DNA from: Methylobacterium sp. Leaf118
Lineage (GTDB): Bacteria > Pseudomonadota > Alphaproteobacteria > Rhizobiales > Beijerinckiaceae
Reading direction: 5' to 3'
Assembly (NCBI RefSeq): GCF_920984675.1
Contig: NZ_CAKLBV010000016.1
Coordinates: 17,745-81,744 of the forward strand
Length of the DNA: 64,000 bases
In this document: piece after piece, positions 49,873-59,257 of the stretch
Position numbering within the stretch: position 1 is the stretch's first letter
How the letters are laid out: each line of letters begins with the position of its first letter
Translations under genes and position numbers: made by a program
Notes under the pieces: generated by a model
What the model saw: only the letters and a program-made list of their open reading frames with translations
Database searches by the model: none
Told to the model about the DNA's origin: nothing

Positions 49873-50559
49873 ATGTCCAACCCCTATTGTCTCCTCGTCT
49901 GCGACGACGACGACGCCCTGCGCGAGGCGTTGACGGAGCAGATCGATGCCTACGAGGAGTTCACCGTCATCGGCGAGGCCAACGCCACGGCCGCGCTCGC
50001 CCGCGTGGCGGAGGAGCGGGTCGATCTCGTCGTGATGGATGTCGGCCTGCCGGACATGGACGGGCGCGAGGCCGTGCGGGTCATGCGCCGCAACGGCTAT
50101 CGCGGTCCGATCATCGTGCTGACCGCCCAGGAATCCGACGACGACATGGTGGAGGGCCTGGAGGCGGGCGCCAACGACTACGTGGTCAAGCCGTTCAAGT
50201 TCGCCGTGCTGCTCGCGCGCATCCGGGTGCAGCTGCGCCAGCACGAGGCCAGCGAGGACGCGGTGTTCCGCATCGGCCCCTACACCTTCCGCCCGGGCGC
50301 CAAGCTCCTGGTCGGCGAGCGCGGCTCCAAGCTGAAGCTCACCGAGAAGGAGACCGCGATCCTGCGCTATCTCTATCGGGCCGGGCGCGAGGTGGTGGGG
50401 CGCGACACGCTGCTCGCCGAGGTGTGGGGCTACAACGCCCACGTCACCACCCACACGCTGGAAACCCACATCTACCGCCTGCGCCAGAAGATCGAGCCGA
50501 ACCCGGCCACGGCCGCGATCCTCGTCACCGAGGGCGGGGGCTACAAGCTGCTGCCCTGA
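49873..50559 (+). CDS. OmpR-type response regulator
   Basis: A 228-residue two-domain regulator. The receiver domain has the acidic pocket LVCDDDDALREAL, the phosphoacceptor aspartate in LVVMDVGLPDMDGREA and the lysine in YVVKPFKFAVLLARIR. The C-terminal winged helix has LTEKETAILRYLYRAGREVV and THTLETHIYRLRQKIEPN. No histidine kinase is nearby, so it is an orphan here. I chose the ATG at 49873 (MSNPYCLLV); a TTG two codons before is also in frame. Confidence 0.92.
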   Translation: MSNPYCLLVCDDDDALREALTEQIDAYEEFTVIGEANATAALARVAEERVDLVVMDVGLPDMDGREAVRVMRRNGYRGPIIVLTAQESDDDMVEGLEAGANDYVVKPFKFAVLLARIRVQLRQHEASEDAVFRIGPYTFRPGAKLLVGERGSKLKLTEKETAILRYLYRAGREVVGRDTLLAEVWGYNAHVTTHTLETHIYRLRQKIEPNPATAAILVTEGGGYKLLP

Positions 50560-50669
50560 CGCGGCACGGGGCCGGCCGCCCTGGATCGGGCCCGCGTATC
50601 GCGCGCCCGCACCAGATCGGCTAAGCGTTGCCGTGCCGGGAGCGGTGCGGCCGAGGGGCGAGACAGGCG

Positions 50670-51137
50670 TTGGGGCTCGACGACGACATGGCGATCCTCG
50701 CCGCCGCCCCGGTGTTCGAGCTGTTCGAGCGCGACGCCCTGCGCCTCCTGAGCTTTGCCGGGGACCGGCGCCGGCTGGAGGCGGGCGAACTGCTGTTTGC
50801 CCGCGGCGCGGCCTCCGACGGCGGCTACGTCGTGATGGCCGGCACGATCGCCCTCGAGTCCCGCCGCCCCGGCATCGCCCCCGTCACCGTCTCCCGCTCC
50901 GGACTGATCGGGCGCAACGCCCTGTTCGGCCCGGTGGAACGGCCGACCGATGCCCGCGCCGTCGAGCCGTCCGAGGTGATGCGCCTGCCGCCCTCCGTGA
51001 TGAGCCGCGTGCTGCGCGAGTTTCCCGATGTGGCCGCCGCCATCCATGCCGGCATCGCCGGCGAGTTGCGCGATCTCGTCGAAGGTCTCGCGGCGGTCGG
51101 CGAGCGGATCGCACGGATCACGCCACGCGAACGGTGA
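50670..51137 (+). CDS. Cyclic-nucleotide-binding-fold protein without a DNA-binding domain
   Basis: A protein of about 155 residues with one CAP_ED-type beta-roll: LAAAPVFELFERDALRLLSF, RRLEAGELLFARGAASDGGY, VVMAGTIALES, and NALFGPVERPTDARAVEPSE. The last helix follows and there is no helix-turn-helix. The start is probably the TTG at 50670 (LGLDDDMAIL) after a GAGGGGCGAG stretch, since the frame upstream is not conserved-looking. It follows the response regulator by 110 bases on the same strand; a joint signalling role is inference. Confidence 0.78.
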   Translation: MGLDDDMAILAAAPVFELFERDALRLLSFAGDRRRLEAGELLFARGAASDGGYVVMAGTIALESRRPGIAPVTVSRSGLIGRNALFGPVERPTDARAVEPSEVMRLPPSVMSRVLREFPDVAAAIHAGIAGELRDLVEGLAAVGERIARITPRER

Positions 51138-51216
51138 CAGGCCGGAGCGGCTTTTGTAAGCACAGCCGATCTCTCGCGCCCGACACTCGGCGCCCGAACC
51201 GCCCGGAACACCGACG

Positions 51217-52059
51217 ATGTCCTACGCTGATCTCGAAAAGACCATCGAAGCCGCCTGGGACGAGCGCGCCGCCGTCTCGACCACGACCGCGGGCCCCGTC
51301 CGCGAGGCGGTGGACGAGGCGCTCAACCTCCTCGATTCCGGGCGGGCCCGCGTCGCCGAGAAGGTGGGTGACACGTGGCAGGTGAACCAGTGGCTCAAGA
51401 AGGCGGTGCTGCTCTCGTTCCGCCTCAACGACATGGTGCCGATCGAGGGCGGGCCCGGCGCCGCGCCGTGGTGGGACAAGGTGCCCTCGAAGTTTGCCGG
51501 CTGGGGCGAGGCCGAGTTCCGCGCGGGCGGATTCCGCGCCGTGCCGGGCTGCTTCGTGCGCCGCGGCTCCTACATCGCCCCCGGCGCGGTGCTGATGCCG
51601 AGCTTCATCAACCTCGGCGCCCATGTCGGCGAGGGCACCATGGTCGACACTTGGGTGACGATCGGCTCCTGCGCCCAGGTCGGGAAGAACTGCCACATCT
51701 CGGGCGGGGCCGGGATCGCCGGCGTGCTGGAGCCGCTCCAGGCCAACCCGGTCATCATCGAGGACAATTGCTTCGTCGGCGCCCGCGCCGAGGTCGCCGA
51801 GGGCGTCATCGTCGGCGAGGGCTCGGTGCTGTCGATGGGCGTCTATATCGGCGCCTCGACCCGCATCATCGACCGCACCACCGGCGAGACCTTCTTCGGA
51901 CGCGTGCCGCCCTATTCGGTCGTCGTCTCGGGCACGACCCCCGGCAAGCCCCTGCCGGACGGCACCCCCGGCCCCGGCCTGTACTGCGCCGTGATCGTCA
52001 AGCGCGTCGACGCCGGCACCCGCGCCAAGACCGGCATCAACGAGCTGCTGCGGACCTGA
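51217..52059 (+). CDS. dapD: 2,3,4,5-tetrahydropyridine-2,6-dicarboxylate N-succinyltransferase
   Basis: Left-handed beta-helix acyltransferase of 280 residues that succinylates tetrahydrodipicolinate in lysine and diaminopimelate synthesis. [20 protein letters not shown] and the hexapeptide coil [40 protein letters not shown] are diagnostic. The stop overlaps the start of the next gene as TGATG, so the downstream hydrolase-like protein is made in step with DapD. Confidence 0.95.
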   Translation: MSYADLEKTIEAAWDERAAVSTTTAGPVREAVDEALNLLDSGRARVAEKVGDTWQVNQWLKKAVLLSFRLNDMVPIEGGPGAAPWWDKVPSKFAGWGEAEFRAGGFRAVPGCFVRRGSYIAPGAVLMPSFINLGAHVGEGTMVDTWVTIGSCAQVGKNCHISGGAGIAGVLEPLQANPVIIEDNCFVGARAEVAEGVIVGEGSVLSMGVYIGASTRIIDRTTGETFFGRVPPYSVVVSGTTPGKPLPDGTPGPGLYCAVIVKRVDAGTRAKTGINELLRT

Positions 52060-52931
52060 TGGGCGCGACGGCGCCCCTCACCACCCGCCTCCTCGAGCTC
52101 ACCGTCGCCGGGCAGCTGGTTCCGACCCCGTGCAGCGAGGTCGGCGCGGGACCGGCGGCGCTGCTGCTGCCGGCGCTCTCCTCGATCTCCGCGCGCGAGG
52201 AGATGCGGCCCCTCGCCCGCGAACTCGCGGAGAGCCATCGCTGCCTCGTGCCGGACTGGCCGGGCTTCGGCGCCCAGGCCCGCACCCGGCTGCCGCTCAC
52301 GCCCGCGACCGTCCACGCCTTCCTCGACGCGCTGCTCGCCGCCGCGCCGGGGCCCTACGCGCTGGCGGTCGCGGCGGGCCACGCCGCCCCCTATCTCGCG
52401 GCGGCCGCGCGCCGCCACCCGCACGCCTTCGGGCGGCTGGTGCTGGTGGCGCCGACCTGGCGCGGGCCGCTGCCGACCGCGATGGGGCCGGAGCGGGCGC
52501 ATTGGTTCGGACGCATCCGCCGGGCGGTGGAGATGCCGGTCCTCGGCGAGGCGCTCTACCGCCTCAACATCAGCCCGCCGGTGATCGCCCGGATGCTGCG
52601 GGCCCATGTCTACGCGGAGCCCGGGCACGTCACGCCGGACCTGGTCCGGGCCAAGCACCGGATCACCCGCCAGCGCAACGGGCGCTTCGGCACCGCCGCC
52701 TTCGTGACCGGCGGGCTCGACCCGGTCGGCACGCGCGAAGAGTTCCTGGCCCTGTTCGGCACGGATCTTCCGCCGGTGCGGGTGCTGCGGCCGGAGCGGG
52801 CGCCGCGGCGCTCGGGGGCCGAGATGGACGCTCTGGTCGCTTCGGGCGGCGTCGAAGCCCGCCCCATCCCCGGAGCCCTGAGCCCGCACGAAGAGTTCCC
52901 GCGGGAGGTCGCCGCCGCGATCCGCACCTGA
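52059..52931 (+). CDS. Alpha/beta hydrolase-fold protein lacking the nucleophile serine
   Basis: A 290-residue alpha/beta hydrolase. AALLLPALSSISAREEMRPL, CLVPDWPGFGAQAR and FGRLVLVAPTWRGPLPT define the core. At the nucleophile elbow the sequence reads ALAVAAGHAAPYLAAAARR, where the usual GxSxG would be GHAAP, so the serine is missing. The aspartate (GGLDPVGTREEF) and histidine (SPHEEFP) positions remain. It may be a non-hydrolytic member or use a different nucleophile. Coupled to dapD by TGATG. Confidence 0.8.
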   Translation: MGATAPLTTRLLELTVAGQLVPTPCSEVGAGPAALLLPALSSISAREEMRPLARELAESHRCLVPDWPGFGAQARTRLPLTPATVHAFLDALLAAAPGPYALAVAAGHAAPYLAAAARRHPHAFGRLVLVAPTWRGPLPTAMGPERAHWFGRIRRAVEMPVLGEALYRLNISPPVIARMLRAHVYAEPGHVTPDLVRAKHRITRQRNGRFGTAAFVTGGLDPVGTREEFLALFGTDLPPVRVLRPERAPRRSGAEMDALVASGGVEARPIPGALSPHEEFPREVAAAIRT

Positions 52932-53081
52932 TCGGCCGGGATCGGGCGCCTCCCGGGCGCGCGACATCACCGAAAAGGTGTCAGCCCACAGGGGCTTGCC
53001 GGACTGTGACGCGTCTGTCGCATGTCCCTCCTAGACAGACCCGGCCTGTTACGGCGTTCGATTCCTGAAAGCATTCGTCCG

Positions 53082-53951
53082 ATGTTCCGTCCGCCGGCCC
53101 GCCTCGCCACCGTCCTGATCGTCCTGCTCGCCGCGCCCGTCGCCGCCCAGACCGAAACGGTCCCGCCGGCGGCCTCCGCCCCGGACAAGGCCGCGCCCTC
53201 GATCGAGCAGGACCGGCTCGGCTCGGCCGTGACCGCGCCGAAAGCCTATCTGAGCGAGGCCGCCGCGCCGAGCCTCGTCGCGATCCTGCCGCCGCCCCCG
53301 GGCGGCCACTCGGTGGCGGAGGCGGCCGACCGGGCGGCCTTCAACGCGACCCGCGCCTACCAGGGCACCGCGCGCTGGGACCTCGCCACCAACGACGTGG
53401 CCGAGGGCGGCGCGGCGCTGCTGGAGGATTTCGCCTGCGTGCTCGGCCAGCGCATCGACCAGACCCGCGTGCCCGACCTGATGCGGCTTCTCGACCGGGC
53501 CCGCCTCGACATCGCCCGCGCCACCCGCGAGGCCAAGCGGCGCTACCGCCGCCTGCGGCCCTTCGTCGGCAACGACGCGCCGATCTGCGTCGCGCGCTCG
53601 CCCGAACTCGCCAACAGCTACAGCTACCCCTCGGGCCATGCCGGCCAGGGCTGGGCCTACGGCCTGATCATGGCCAACCTGTTGCCCGAGAAGGCGACGC
53701 AGTTCCTCGTGCGCGGCCGGCTCTACGGCGAGAGCCGGGTGGTCTGCGGCGTCCACTGGATGAGCGACGTGGTCGCCGCCCGCACCGGCGCCTCCGCGGT
53801 GGTCGCGGTGCTCCTGGCCGATACCGGCTTCCGTGCCGACCTGGAGCGCGCCCGGGCCGATCTGAAGCGCGCCCTGACCACGGGCGGCACCAAGCCCGAT
53901 CCGGCGATCTGCGCCCGCGAAGACGCCGCCGCCCGCCAGCCGCTGCTCTGA
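53082..53951 (+). CDS. Class A non-specific acid phosphatase (PAP2 superfamily)
   Basis: A 289-residue periplasmic phosphatase with a signal peptide (LATVLIVLLAAPVAAQ). The three phosphatase motifs are intact: KRRYRRLRP (Kx6RP), SYSYPSGHAGQGWAYG (PSGH) and ESRVVCGVHWMSD (SRx5Hx3D). It should release phosphate from a wide range of organic phosphoesters. The ATG at 53082 was chosen for the signal peptide; an ATG at 53022 adds 20 residues. Monocistronic. Confidence 0.92.
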   Translation: MFRPPARLATVLIVLLAAPVAAQTETVPPAASAPDKAAPSIEQDRLGSAVTAPKAYLSEAAAPSLVAILPPPPGGHSVAEAADRAAFNATRAYQGTARWDLATNDVAEGGAALLEDFACVLGQRIDQTRVPDLMRLLDRARLDIARATREAKRRYRRLRPFVGNDAPICVARSPELANSYSYPSGHAGQGWAYGLIMANLLPEKATQFLVRGRLYGESRVVCGVHWMSDVVAARTGASAVVAVLLADTGFRADLERARADLKRALTTGGTKPDPAICAREDAAARQPLL

Positions 53952-54072
53952 GCCGGCGGCCGGTCGCCGCGGGGGCCCCGGGGCGGAGGGGCCGGCTTTT
54001 CGGGACACGGGTTCGGTCTTAAAGGCTTCTCCGGCCGGCGGCCCTGTGCGCCGCCGTGAGGAGCCCCTCCGC

Positions 54073-54792
54073 TTGCGCCCGCTCACCCAGACCGTCCTCG
54101 ACGACGCGCTGACCGGCGGCTTCGCCCCGCATGCCGGCCGGCTGCGGCTCGATTCCGATCCGGCCGCCGGGACGCTGGCGGAGCTCGCGGGGTCCGGCGC
54201 CCTCGCGGCGGGGATCGCGCGCTTCGCGGAGGCGCATCCGGGCGGCGAGCGGCGGGCGGCGGCCTCGCTGTGGAGCGCCTACCTCTTCGCCGGGCTCGTG
54301 GCGCCGTCCCTCGCCGCGGGGGCGCGGCTCGGGCGGGCGCTGACGCCGGAGCGGCTGCGCCTCGATCCCGTGACCGGCCTGCCCGCCGCGATCCATCTCG
54401 CGCCCGAACCGCCACAGGCCGCGCCTCTGCCGGATCAGGTCGAGCGATTGCTCGACGCCTGCGTCGCGCCCGCGGTGCGGCTCCTGCGGGCCGGGACCGG
54501 GCTCTCGGCCCGGCTCCTGTGGGAGAATGCGGGCGGCCACCTGTTCTGGACGCTCGACACCCTCGCCCGCGAGTGCCCGGAGCGGGCCGGCGAGGCGAGG
54601 GCGGCGCTGGAAGCCCTGCGCTGGCCCCAGGAGGCCTGCGCCGCGCTCACGCTGATGCGGTCCGACGCACTCGCCGGACACGAGGCCCCCCGCCGCCGGG
54701 TCTGCTGCCTGCGCCACGCCCTGCCGGGGTTCCCGCACTGCCCCGGCATCTGCCCGCTGCTGCGCGCGCCGGCCCCGGCCTCGGATCGTTGA
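54073..54792 (+). CDS. FhuF-like siderophore-iron reductase
   Basis: A 239-residue protein whose last 30 residues carry the [2Fe-2S] motif RRRVCCLRHALPGFPHCPGI then C: a Cys-Cys pair, ten residues, Cys, three residues, Cys. Classical FhuF has two residues in the final gap, so the spacing is slightly unusual. The N-terminal part (LWSAYLFAGLVAPSLAAGAR) is as in FhuF-type proteins that reduce ferric siderophores in the cytoplasm. I chose the TTG at 54073 with GAGGAG upstream; a GTG at 54046 is also possible. A hairpin follows. Confidence 0.8.
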   Translation: MRPLTQTVLDDALTGGFAPHAGRLRLDSDPAAGTLAELAGSGALAAGIARFAEAHPGGERRAAASLWSAYLFAGLVAPSLAAGARLGRALTPERLRLDPVTGLPAAIHLAPEPPQAAPLPDQVERLLDACVAPAVRLLRAGTGLSARLLWENAGGHLFWTLDTLARECPERAGEARAALEALRWPQEACAALTLMRSDALAGHEAPRRRVCCLRHALPGFPHCPGICPLLRAPAPASDR

Positions 54793-54793
54793 G

Positions 54794-54811
54794 GGCGGCC
54801 CGGAGGCCGCC
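54794..54811. terminator. Hairpin between the convergent FhuF-like and terC-like genes
   Basis: GGCGGCC, loop CGGA, GGCCGCC: a perfect 7-bp GC stem. It is followed at 54813-54840 by a 14-bp direct repeat (CCCTGTCGTCAGGA, CCCTGTCGTCAGGC) that overlaps the terC-like stop codon. No T-run. Confidence 0.45.
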
Positions 54812-54834
54812 GCCCTGTCGTCAGGACCCTGTCG

Positions 54835-55575
54835 TCAGGCCGTCCCGGCCTTTCGGCGCTTGCGCCGCCGGGCCAGCATGTTGAGCCCCTCCACGCCCGC
54901 CGAGAAGGCCATGGCGGTGTAGATGTAGCCCTTGGGCACATGCGCGCCGAACCCCTCGGCGATCAGCGTCATGCCGATCATGATGAGGAAGCCCAGCGCC
55001 AGCATCACCACGGTGGGGTTGGCGGCGATGAAGCGCGAGAGCGGGTCGGCGGCCAGCAGCATCACGGTCACGGCGGTGACGACCGCAATCACCATGATCG
55101 GCACGTGCTCCGTCATGCCGACGGCCGTGATGATCGAGTCGATCGAGAAGACGAGGTCGAGGATCAGGATCTGGCCGATCGCCGAGGTGAAGGTGAGGCC
55201 GGCCTGGCCGCCCGCCTTCTCCTCCGGGTTCGGATCGACGCTGTGATGGATCTCCTTGGTGGCCTTCCAGAGCAGGAACAGGCCGCCGGCGATCAGGATC
55301 ATGTCGCGCCAGGAGATGCCCTTGCCGAACACCTCGAAGACCGGCTCCGTCAGGTGGACGATCCAGGCGACCGTGCCGAGGAGGGCGAGGCGCAGGATCA
55401 GGGCGAGGCCGATGCCGATGCGCCGGGCTCGGCTCTGCTGATCGGCGGGCAGCTTGTTGGTGATGATCGAGATGAAGATCAGATTGTCGATCCCGAGCAC
55501 CACCTCCATGACGACGAGGGTGGCGAGCGCCGCCCAGGCGGTCGGGTCGGCGGCGAGCTGAAGGAGGCTGTCCAC
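54835..55575 (-). CDS. TerC family integral membrane protein
   Basis: A 246-residue protein with seven or so membrane helices. [18 protein letters not shown] and [20 protein letters not shown] are the paired TerC signatures with their acidic residues in the membrane, and [19 protein letters not shown] follows the first repeat. TerC proteins are linked to manganese efflux and to metalation of exported proteins. No ATG fits; I chose the GTG at 55575 ([11 protein letters not shown]). It lies 14 bases downstream of the lipid kinase gene on the same strand and is probably co-transcribed with it. Confidence 0.88.
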   Translation of the reverse strand: MDSLLQLAADPTAWAALATLVVMEVVLGIDNLIFISIITNKLPADQQSRARRIGIGLALILRLALLGTVAWIVHLTEPVFEVFGKGISWRDMILIAGGLFLLWKATKEIHHSVDPNPEEKAGGQAGLTFTSAIGQILILDLVFSIDSIITAVGMTEHVPIMVIAVVTAVTVMLLAADPLSRFIAANPTVVMLALGFLIMIGMTLIAEGFGAHVPKGYIYTAMAFSAGVEGLNMLARRRKRRKAGTA

Positions 55576-55589
55576 GTTGGTCGTCCGGC

Positions 55590-56516
55590 TCAGAGCTTGA
55601 AGGGAAGGGGGATTCGCAGGCCGCCCGCATCGAGGGGCGGGGCCAGCACGCGCACGGCCTTGGGGATCACCTTGAAATGCGCGGGCGTCCAGGTGGTCAG
55701 CTCGCCGTCGGTGTTCACCGCCCGCGGCCGCCGGGTGGAGAGCTTGAGCTCCGTCGTCTCGAAGGCGCGCACGTCCTCGGCCTGGCCGTGGGTGCCGCGG
55801 CGCAGGGCCGGCAGCAGCGCGATCAGCCGCCACCAGTGCTCGACCTCCAGGCTGTAGAAGTCGAGCTTGCCGTCGTCGACGGTGGCGTCCTCCTGCACGG
55901 TCATGCCGCCGCCGTAGTGGCGGCCGTTGCCGACCGAGGCCTGGATGGTGGTGACCTTCTCGATCGTGCCGTCGTGCTCGATCGTCACCGTGAAGGGGCG
56001 GGCGCGCCGCAGGAGGCGGAAGGCCGCGATGGCGTAGCCCACCGTGCCCCACTTCTTCTTGGCCTCCGCCGTGAGTTCCGCCGCGAGGTCGGCGGAGAAG
56101 CCGATGCTCGCGACGTTGAAATAGTGGTGCCCGTTGACCCAGCCGAGATCGATCGCCTTTTCCGGCGCGGTCGGGATGACATGGGCCGCCGCCTCCGGTT
56201 CGAGCGGCAATCCGAGCGAGCGGGCGAGGTCGTTGGCGGTGCCGAGCGGCAGGATGCCGAAGGGCAGCCGCGTCTCCACGAGGGCGGAGGCCGCCGCGTT
56301 CATGGTGCCGTCGCCGCCGCCCAGCACCACCAGATCGACGGCGCCCGCATGGCGCACGATGGTGTCGTGGCAATCGGGGTTGCTCTCGGGCTCGACGAGA
56401 TCGAGCCCGCCCTCGCGCAGGATGGTGCGGATCGCGTCCAGCGACGACCCGCCGTTGCGGGCCTTGGCGTTGGCGAGGAACAGGGCGCGCCGCCGGGCGC
56501 CGCCAGGGGTGCTCAA
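55590..56516 (-). CDS. Diacylglycerol kinase-family lipid kinase
   Basis: Cytoplasmic or membrane-associated lipid kinase of about 308 residues. [20 protein letters not shown] opens the catalytic domain, [20 protein letters not shown] is the ATP loop, and [20 protein letters not shown] is the second signature. The C-terminal beta domain ([20 protein letters not shown]) completes the fold. The lipid substrate is unknown. The start is uncertain: I use a TTG at 56516, six codons ahead of the domain, but the frame is open to an ATG at 56660. An 18-bp duplication lies at this 5' end. Confidence 0.85.
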   Translation of the reverse strand: MSTPGGARRRALFLANAKARNGGSSLDAIRTILREGGLDLVEPESNPDCHDTIVRHAGAVDLVVLGGGDGTMNAAASALVETRLPFGILPLGTANDLARSLGLPLEPEAAAHVIPTAPEKAIDLGWVNGHHYFNVASIGFSADLAAELTAEAKKKWGTVGYAIAAFRLLRRARPFTVTIEHDGTIEKVTTIQASVGNGRHYGGGMTVQEDATVDDGKLDFYSLEVEHWWRLIALLPALRRGTHGQAEDVRAFETTELKLSTRRPRAVNTDGELTTWTPAHFKVIPKAVRVLAPPLDAGGLRIPLPFKL

Positions 56517-56536
56517 ATCGCCAGGAGCGCTCAATG
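56501..56536. repeat. 18-bp imperfect tandem duplication at the lipid kinase 5' end
   Basis: Units CGCCAGGGGTGCTCAAAT (56501-56518) and CGCCAGGAGCGCTCAATG (56519-56536) match at most positions. In the kinase frame they read as LSAPGD and LSTPGG. Confidence 0.75.
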
Positions 56537-56973
56537 GGTCGCTCCGGGACAGGACGGGACGGTCGGCGCCTCCGGGGGAAGTAGCCCTCTCACGAATCCT
56601 CGCACGCGTTCGCGCAGCGTCAGCGCAAGGCCCGGCGCAGAGCCGTGGTAGATCCGACATCACGGTCGACGCCTCGACCGTCAGAGGGGCCCGGACCCGC
56701 TCGACGCGCTCACCGGGAGAATGGTTCCATCGAACCCTGCCCCGAGGCGGGGCGGCGGACGAGACCGCGGAGAGCGCATGCTCAAGGTGGGCCCTTCCGC
56801 CGGGAGGGCAAGGGGAGAGGGCACGGGCAAGAAGACGGGGAAGAGGGCGGGCAAGAGGGCGGGCAAGAGGACGTGGAAGAGGATAAGGGCCCGCGCGGTT
56901 CACGGCGGAATGGAACCCTCGGCGTGGCCGCATGCGTTTCACGAAGGACGCGCCCCGCCCGATCGGTGATGCC
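56537..56973. other. Divergent region between the lipid kinase and secreted protein genes
   Basis: Together with the repeat before it, about 450 bases lie between the two start codons. No gene is supported. It contains the five-unit 12-bp array at 56825-56884. A GGAAC at 56905 is followed by CGTT after 18 bases, one base longer than the EcfG spacing. Confidence 0.5.
56825..56884. repeat. Five 12-bp tandem repeats
   Basis: Units at 56825, 56837, 56849, 56861 and 56873, consensus GGGCAAGAGGGC. Units three and four differ at one base. The array is the same length and period as the one upstream of the adenosyltransferase gene, but with an unrelated sequence. Confidence 0.9.
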
Positions 56974-57822
56974 ATGCGGCCTCTTCTCGTCTCGACCGCC
57001 CTTTCGGCCCTTCTGGCTCTGACGCTGCCGGCCGTCGCCCAGCAGGGGGCAGGCTGGGTCGATCCACCGGCCAAGCCCGCCGAGCCGAGCAAGCCGGCCC
57101 CGGAGACAGCCGAGCTGCCCCCGGCGGCGCGCCCCGAGACACCGGCCCCCGCCGCGCGCGAGGCGCGGTCCCGGCCGCGCTTCGACACCCGCGCCGCGGC
57201 GTCGGAGAAGACCGCGGAGGAGACCCGGGACGAGACCCGAAGGGCCGCCCGCGGCACCCGGCGGGCGGGCGAGCTGCGGCAGGCCCGGCGGCAGGCGGCC
57301 CGCGAGGCGGCACTCCGCGCGCATCGCCCCGCCGTCGCCCCGCCGCTGCCGTCCCAGGGCCAGGCACGGGCCGAGCCCGATCCGCGCTTTCCCGAATGGG
57401 CCGGCACCGCGCAGCGCATGAGCGTGGCCTATCTCGACAGCGTGTCGAGCCCGGGTGAGGGGATGGTCGCGGCGGCACCCCGCTTCTACGGGGAGCGGAT
57501 CCGCTTCCACGGCCGCACGATGTCGCTGTCCGCGCTGATGGCGGAGAAGCGGCGCTTCGTGCGGCGCTGGCCCGAGCGGAGCTACGAGCCGCAGGGCGAG
57601 CCGCGGGTCGGGTGCGACGCCGGCAGCGCGACCTGCCTCGTGCGCATCGTCCACACCTTCACCGCCGCGAGCCCGGGCCGCGGCACCCGCTCCCAGGGCC
57701 TCGCCGAACTGGTGCTGACGGTGAGCTTCGCCGGCGGGCGGCCGGTCATCGTCGCCGAATCGAGCCGCGTCCTGCGCCGAGGGTCGCTGACCGCCTCGGC
57801 GGGGGGCCCGGGTGGCGCCTGA
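56974..57822 (+). CDS. Secreted proline/alanine-rich hypothetical protein
   Basis: A 282-residue protein with a signal peptide (LLVSTALSALLALTLPAVAQ), a low-complexity linker of proline, alanine and arginine (about residues 25-130) and a C-terminal folded domain (PEWAGTAQRMSVAYLDSVSS, FYGERIRFHGRTMSLSALMA, RVGCDAGSATCLVRIVHTFT). Two cysteines, VGCD and TCLV, could form a disulfide. I do not recognise the family. The ATG at 56974 was chosen for the signal peptide; 56932 adds 14 residues. Confidence 0.72.
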   Translation: MRPLLVSTALSALLALTLPAVAQQGAGWVDPPAKPAEPSKPAPETAELPPAARPETPAPAAREARSRPRFDTRAAASEKTAEETRDETRRAARGTRRAGELRQARRQAAREAALRAHRPAVAPPLPSQGQARAEPDPRFPEWAGTAQRMSVAYLDSVSSPGEGMVAAAPRFYGERIRFHGRTMSLSALMAEKRRFVRRWPERSYEPQGEPRVGCDAGSATCLVRIVHTFTAASPGRGTRSQGLAELVLTVSFAGGRPVIVAESSRVLRRGSLTASAGGPGGA

Positions 57823-57917
57823 GGCCCCTGGCTTGCGCGCGCGCCGATGATGTTGAAGGAGTGCGGTTCGTCCCCCCGCGGGACCGGCATCGGCGTGTGA
57901 GACGGAGTGACCCGCGC

Positions 57918-59219
57918 GTGAAGGGATCGGCAAAGGCCGCAGGCCGGAGCAAGGAGGCCGCCGCGCCCCCGCCCGAGGCGCCGGTCTCCGAGGACGACCG
58001 CCGCATCCGCGCCCTCATCCTGGCCGAGCTCGACCGGCGCCGGGTGCGGCCGGTGGCGCGCCGGACGCTGGCCTTGATCGCCGAGGGGTTCGTCGAACCC
58101 GCCGAGGGCCTGCCGGGCTACCGCATCGTCGACCGTGCGGGCACCGTGCGCCTGCGCGGCGAGGGCGCCGGTGTGCCCCTGGCGCTGCACGAGCTGATCG
58201 AGGAATTGAGCGGCCAGCATCCCGCCCTGTTTGAGCCGCCGCCCCCGGTCCCCGAGCCGCCGGAGCCCCATCGCGACACCATCGCCGACGTGCGGGCCGC
58301 GGGCGCACGCTTCGTCGAGACCCAATCGGCGCTCGCCCGCTCCCTCGCCTCCACCTCGGCCGAGCGCAGCCGGGCCCTGGCCAACGCGGCGAGCGAGACG
58401 GTCGAGGGATGGCGCCACCGGCTCGCCACGCGCCTCCGGGCCCGGCCGCGCCCCGCCCCGGTGGCCTTCGAGCCCGCCGCGAGCGACCTCCCGGATTCGG
58501 CCACGCCCCCGCCGGTGACCGAGGGTCTCCGCAGCCGGCTCGACCGGACCTGGACGGCGCTGTCCGGCCGCCTCCAGCCCCGTGAGAACGCGCTGCGCCT
58601 GCGCGACCGCGTCGAGGACGGCCTCGCCGCGGGCGGCCACCGGCCGGTTCTCCTGATGGGGCTCGGCGCCGTGGCGGGCGCGGGCCTCGTGGCCGCCATC
58701 GTCCTGACCGGGCGCGAGGGCGGCGAACCCGCCGCGACGGGCCGGGAGACGCCCCCGGTCGCCGAGACCCGAACCCCGCCGCAGGAGAGCCGGGATCCGT
58801 CCCCCGCCCAGGAACGGCCCCCCGCCCAGGAGCCGGCCCCCGCCGAGACACCCCGGATGCCGCCCGCGGCGGACCCGCCGGCGGCCGAGGCGCCCCGCGC
58901 CGCGAACACCCCCGCGGGCGTCGCCGAGGTGATCGACACCGCGACCCTGCGGGTGGCCGGCAAGGTCGTGCGGCTGTTCGGCGTGGAATGGGTGCGCGGC
59001 GGACAGGCCGACGAACTCGCGAAATACCTGCGCGGGCGCGAGGTGACCTGCCAGCCGGCGCCGGGCAGCAGCGCCCATATCTGCACCGTGGAGGGGCGCG
59101 ACCTGTCCGAGGTCGTCCTGTTCAACGGCGGCGGGCGCGCCTCGGCGGAGGCGACGCCCGAACTCGCCGCCGCGGAGGACCACGCCCGCAGCGAGCGGCT
59201 CGGGGTGTGGAAGCGCTAG
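57918..59219 (+). CDS. Single-pass membrane protein with a C-terminal nuclease-like OB fold
   Basis: A 433-residue protein. The N-terminal 75 residues are a small helical domain (RRIRALILAELDRRRVRPVA), followed by a charged helical stretch, a membrane helix (RPVLLMGLGAVAGAGLVAAI) near residues 240-262, a long proline/glutamate-rich linker and a C-terminal segment (VAEVIDTATLRVAGKVVRLF, then GVEWVRGG, YLRGREVTC, SERLGVWKR) that resembles thermonuclease/ExoI-type OB folds without obvious catalytic arginines. Start is a GTG at 57918. Function unknown; a periplasmic binding role is possible. Confidence 0.65.
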   Translation: MKGSAKAAGRSKEAAAPPPEAPVSEDDRRIRALILAELDRRRVRPVARRTLALIAEGFVEPAEGLPGYRIVDRAGTVRLRGEGAGVPLALHELIEELSGQHPALFEPPPPVPEPPEPHRDTIADVRAAGARFVETQSALARSLASTSAERSRALANAASETVEGWRHRLATRLRARPRPAPVAFEPAASDLPDSATPPPVTEGLRSRLDRTWTALSGRLQPRENALRLRDRVEDGLAAGGHRPVLLMGLGAVAGAGLVAAIVLTGREGGEPAATGRETPPVAETRTPPQESRDPSPAQERPPAQEPAPAETPRMPPAADPPAAEAPRAANTPAGVAEVIDTATLRVAGKVVRLFGVEWVRGGQADELAKYLRGREVTCQPAPGSSAHICTVEGRDLSEVVLFNGGGRASAEATPELAAAEDHARSERLGVWKR

Positions 59220-59233
59220 GAAGTCGTACCGGA

Positions 59234-59257
59234 TCGCGGGTCCAGGGAGTCCCGCGA
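59234..59257 (+). terminator. Possible hairpin terminator
   Basis: TCGCGGG (59234-59240) pairs with CCCGCGA (59251-59257) around a ten-base loop, 14 bases after the stop of the preceding gene. No T-run. Confidence 0.4.

Noticed and set aside
56905..56934. EcfG-type promoter ahead of the secreted protein gene
   Set aside because: GGAAC and CGTT are 18 bases apart, outside the accepted 16-17-base spacing.
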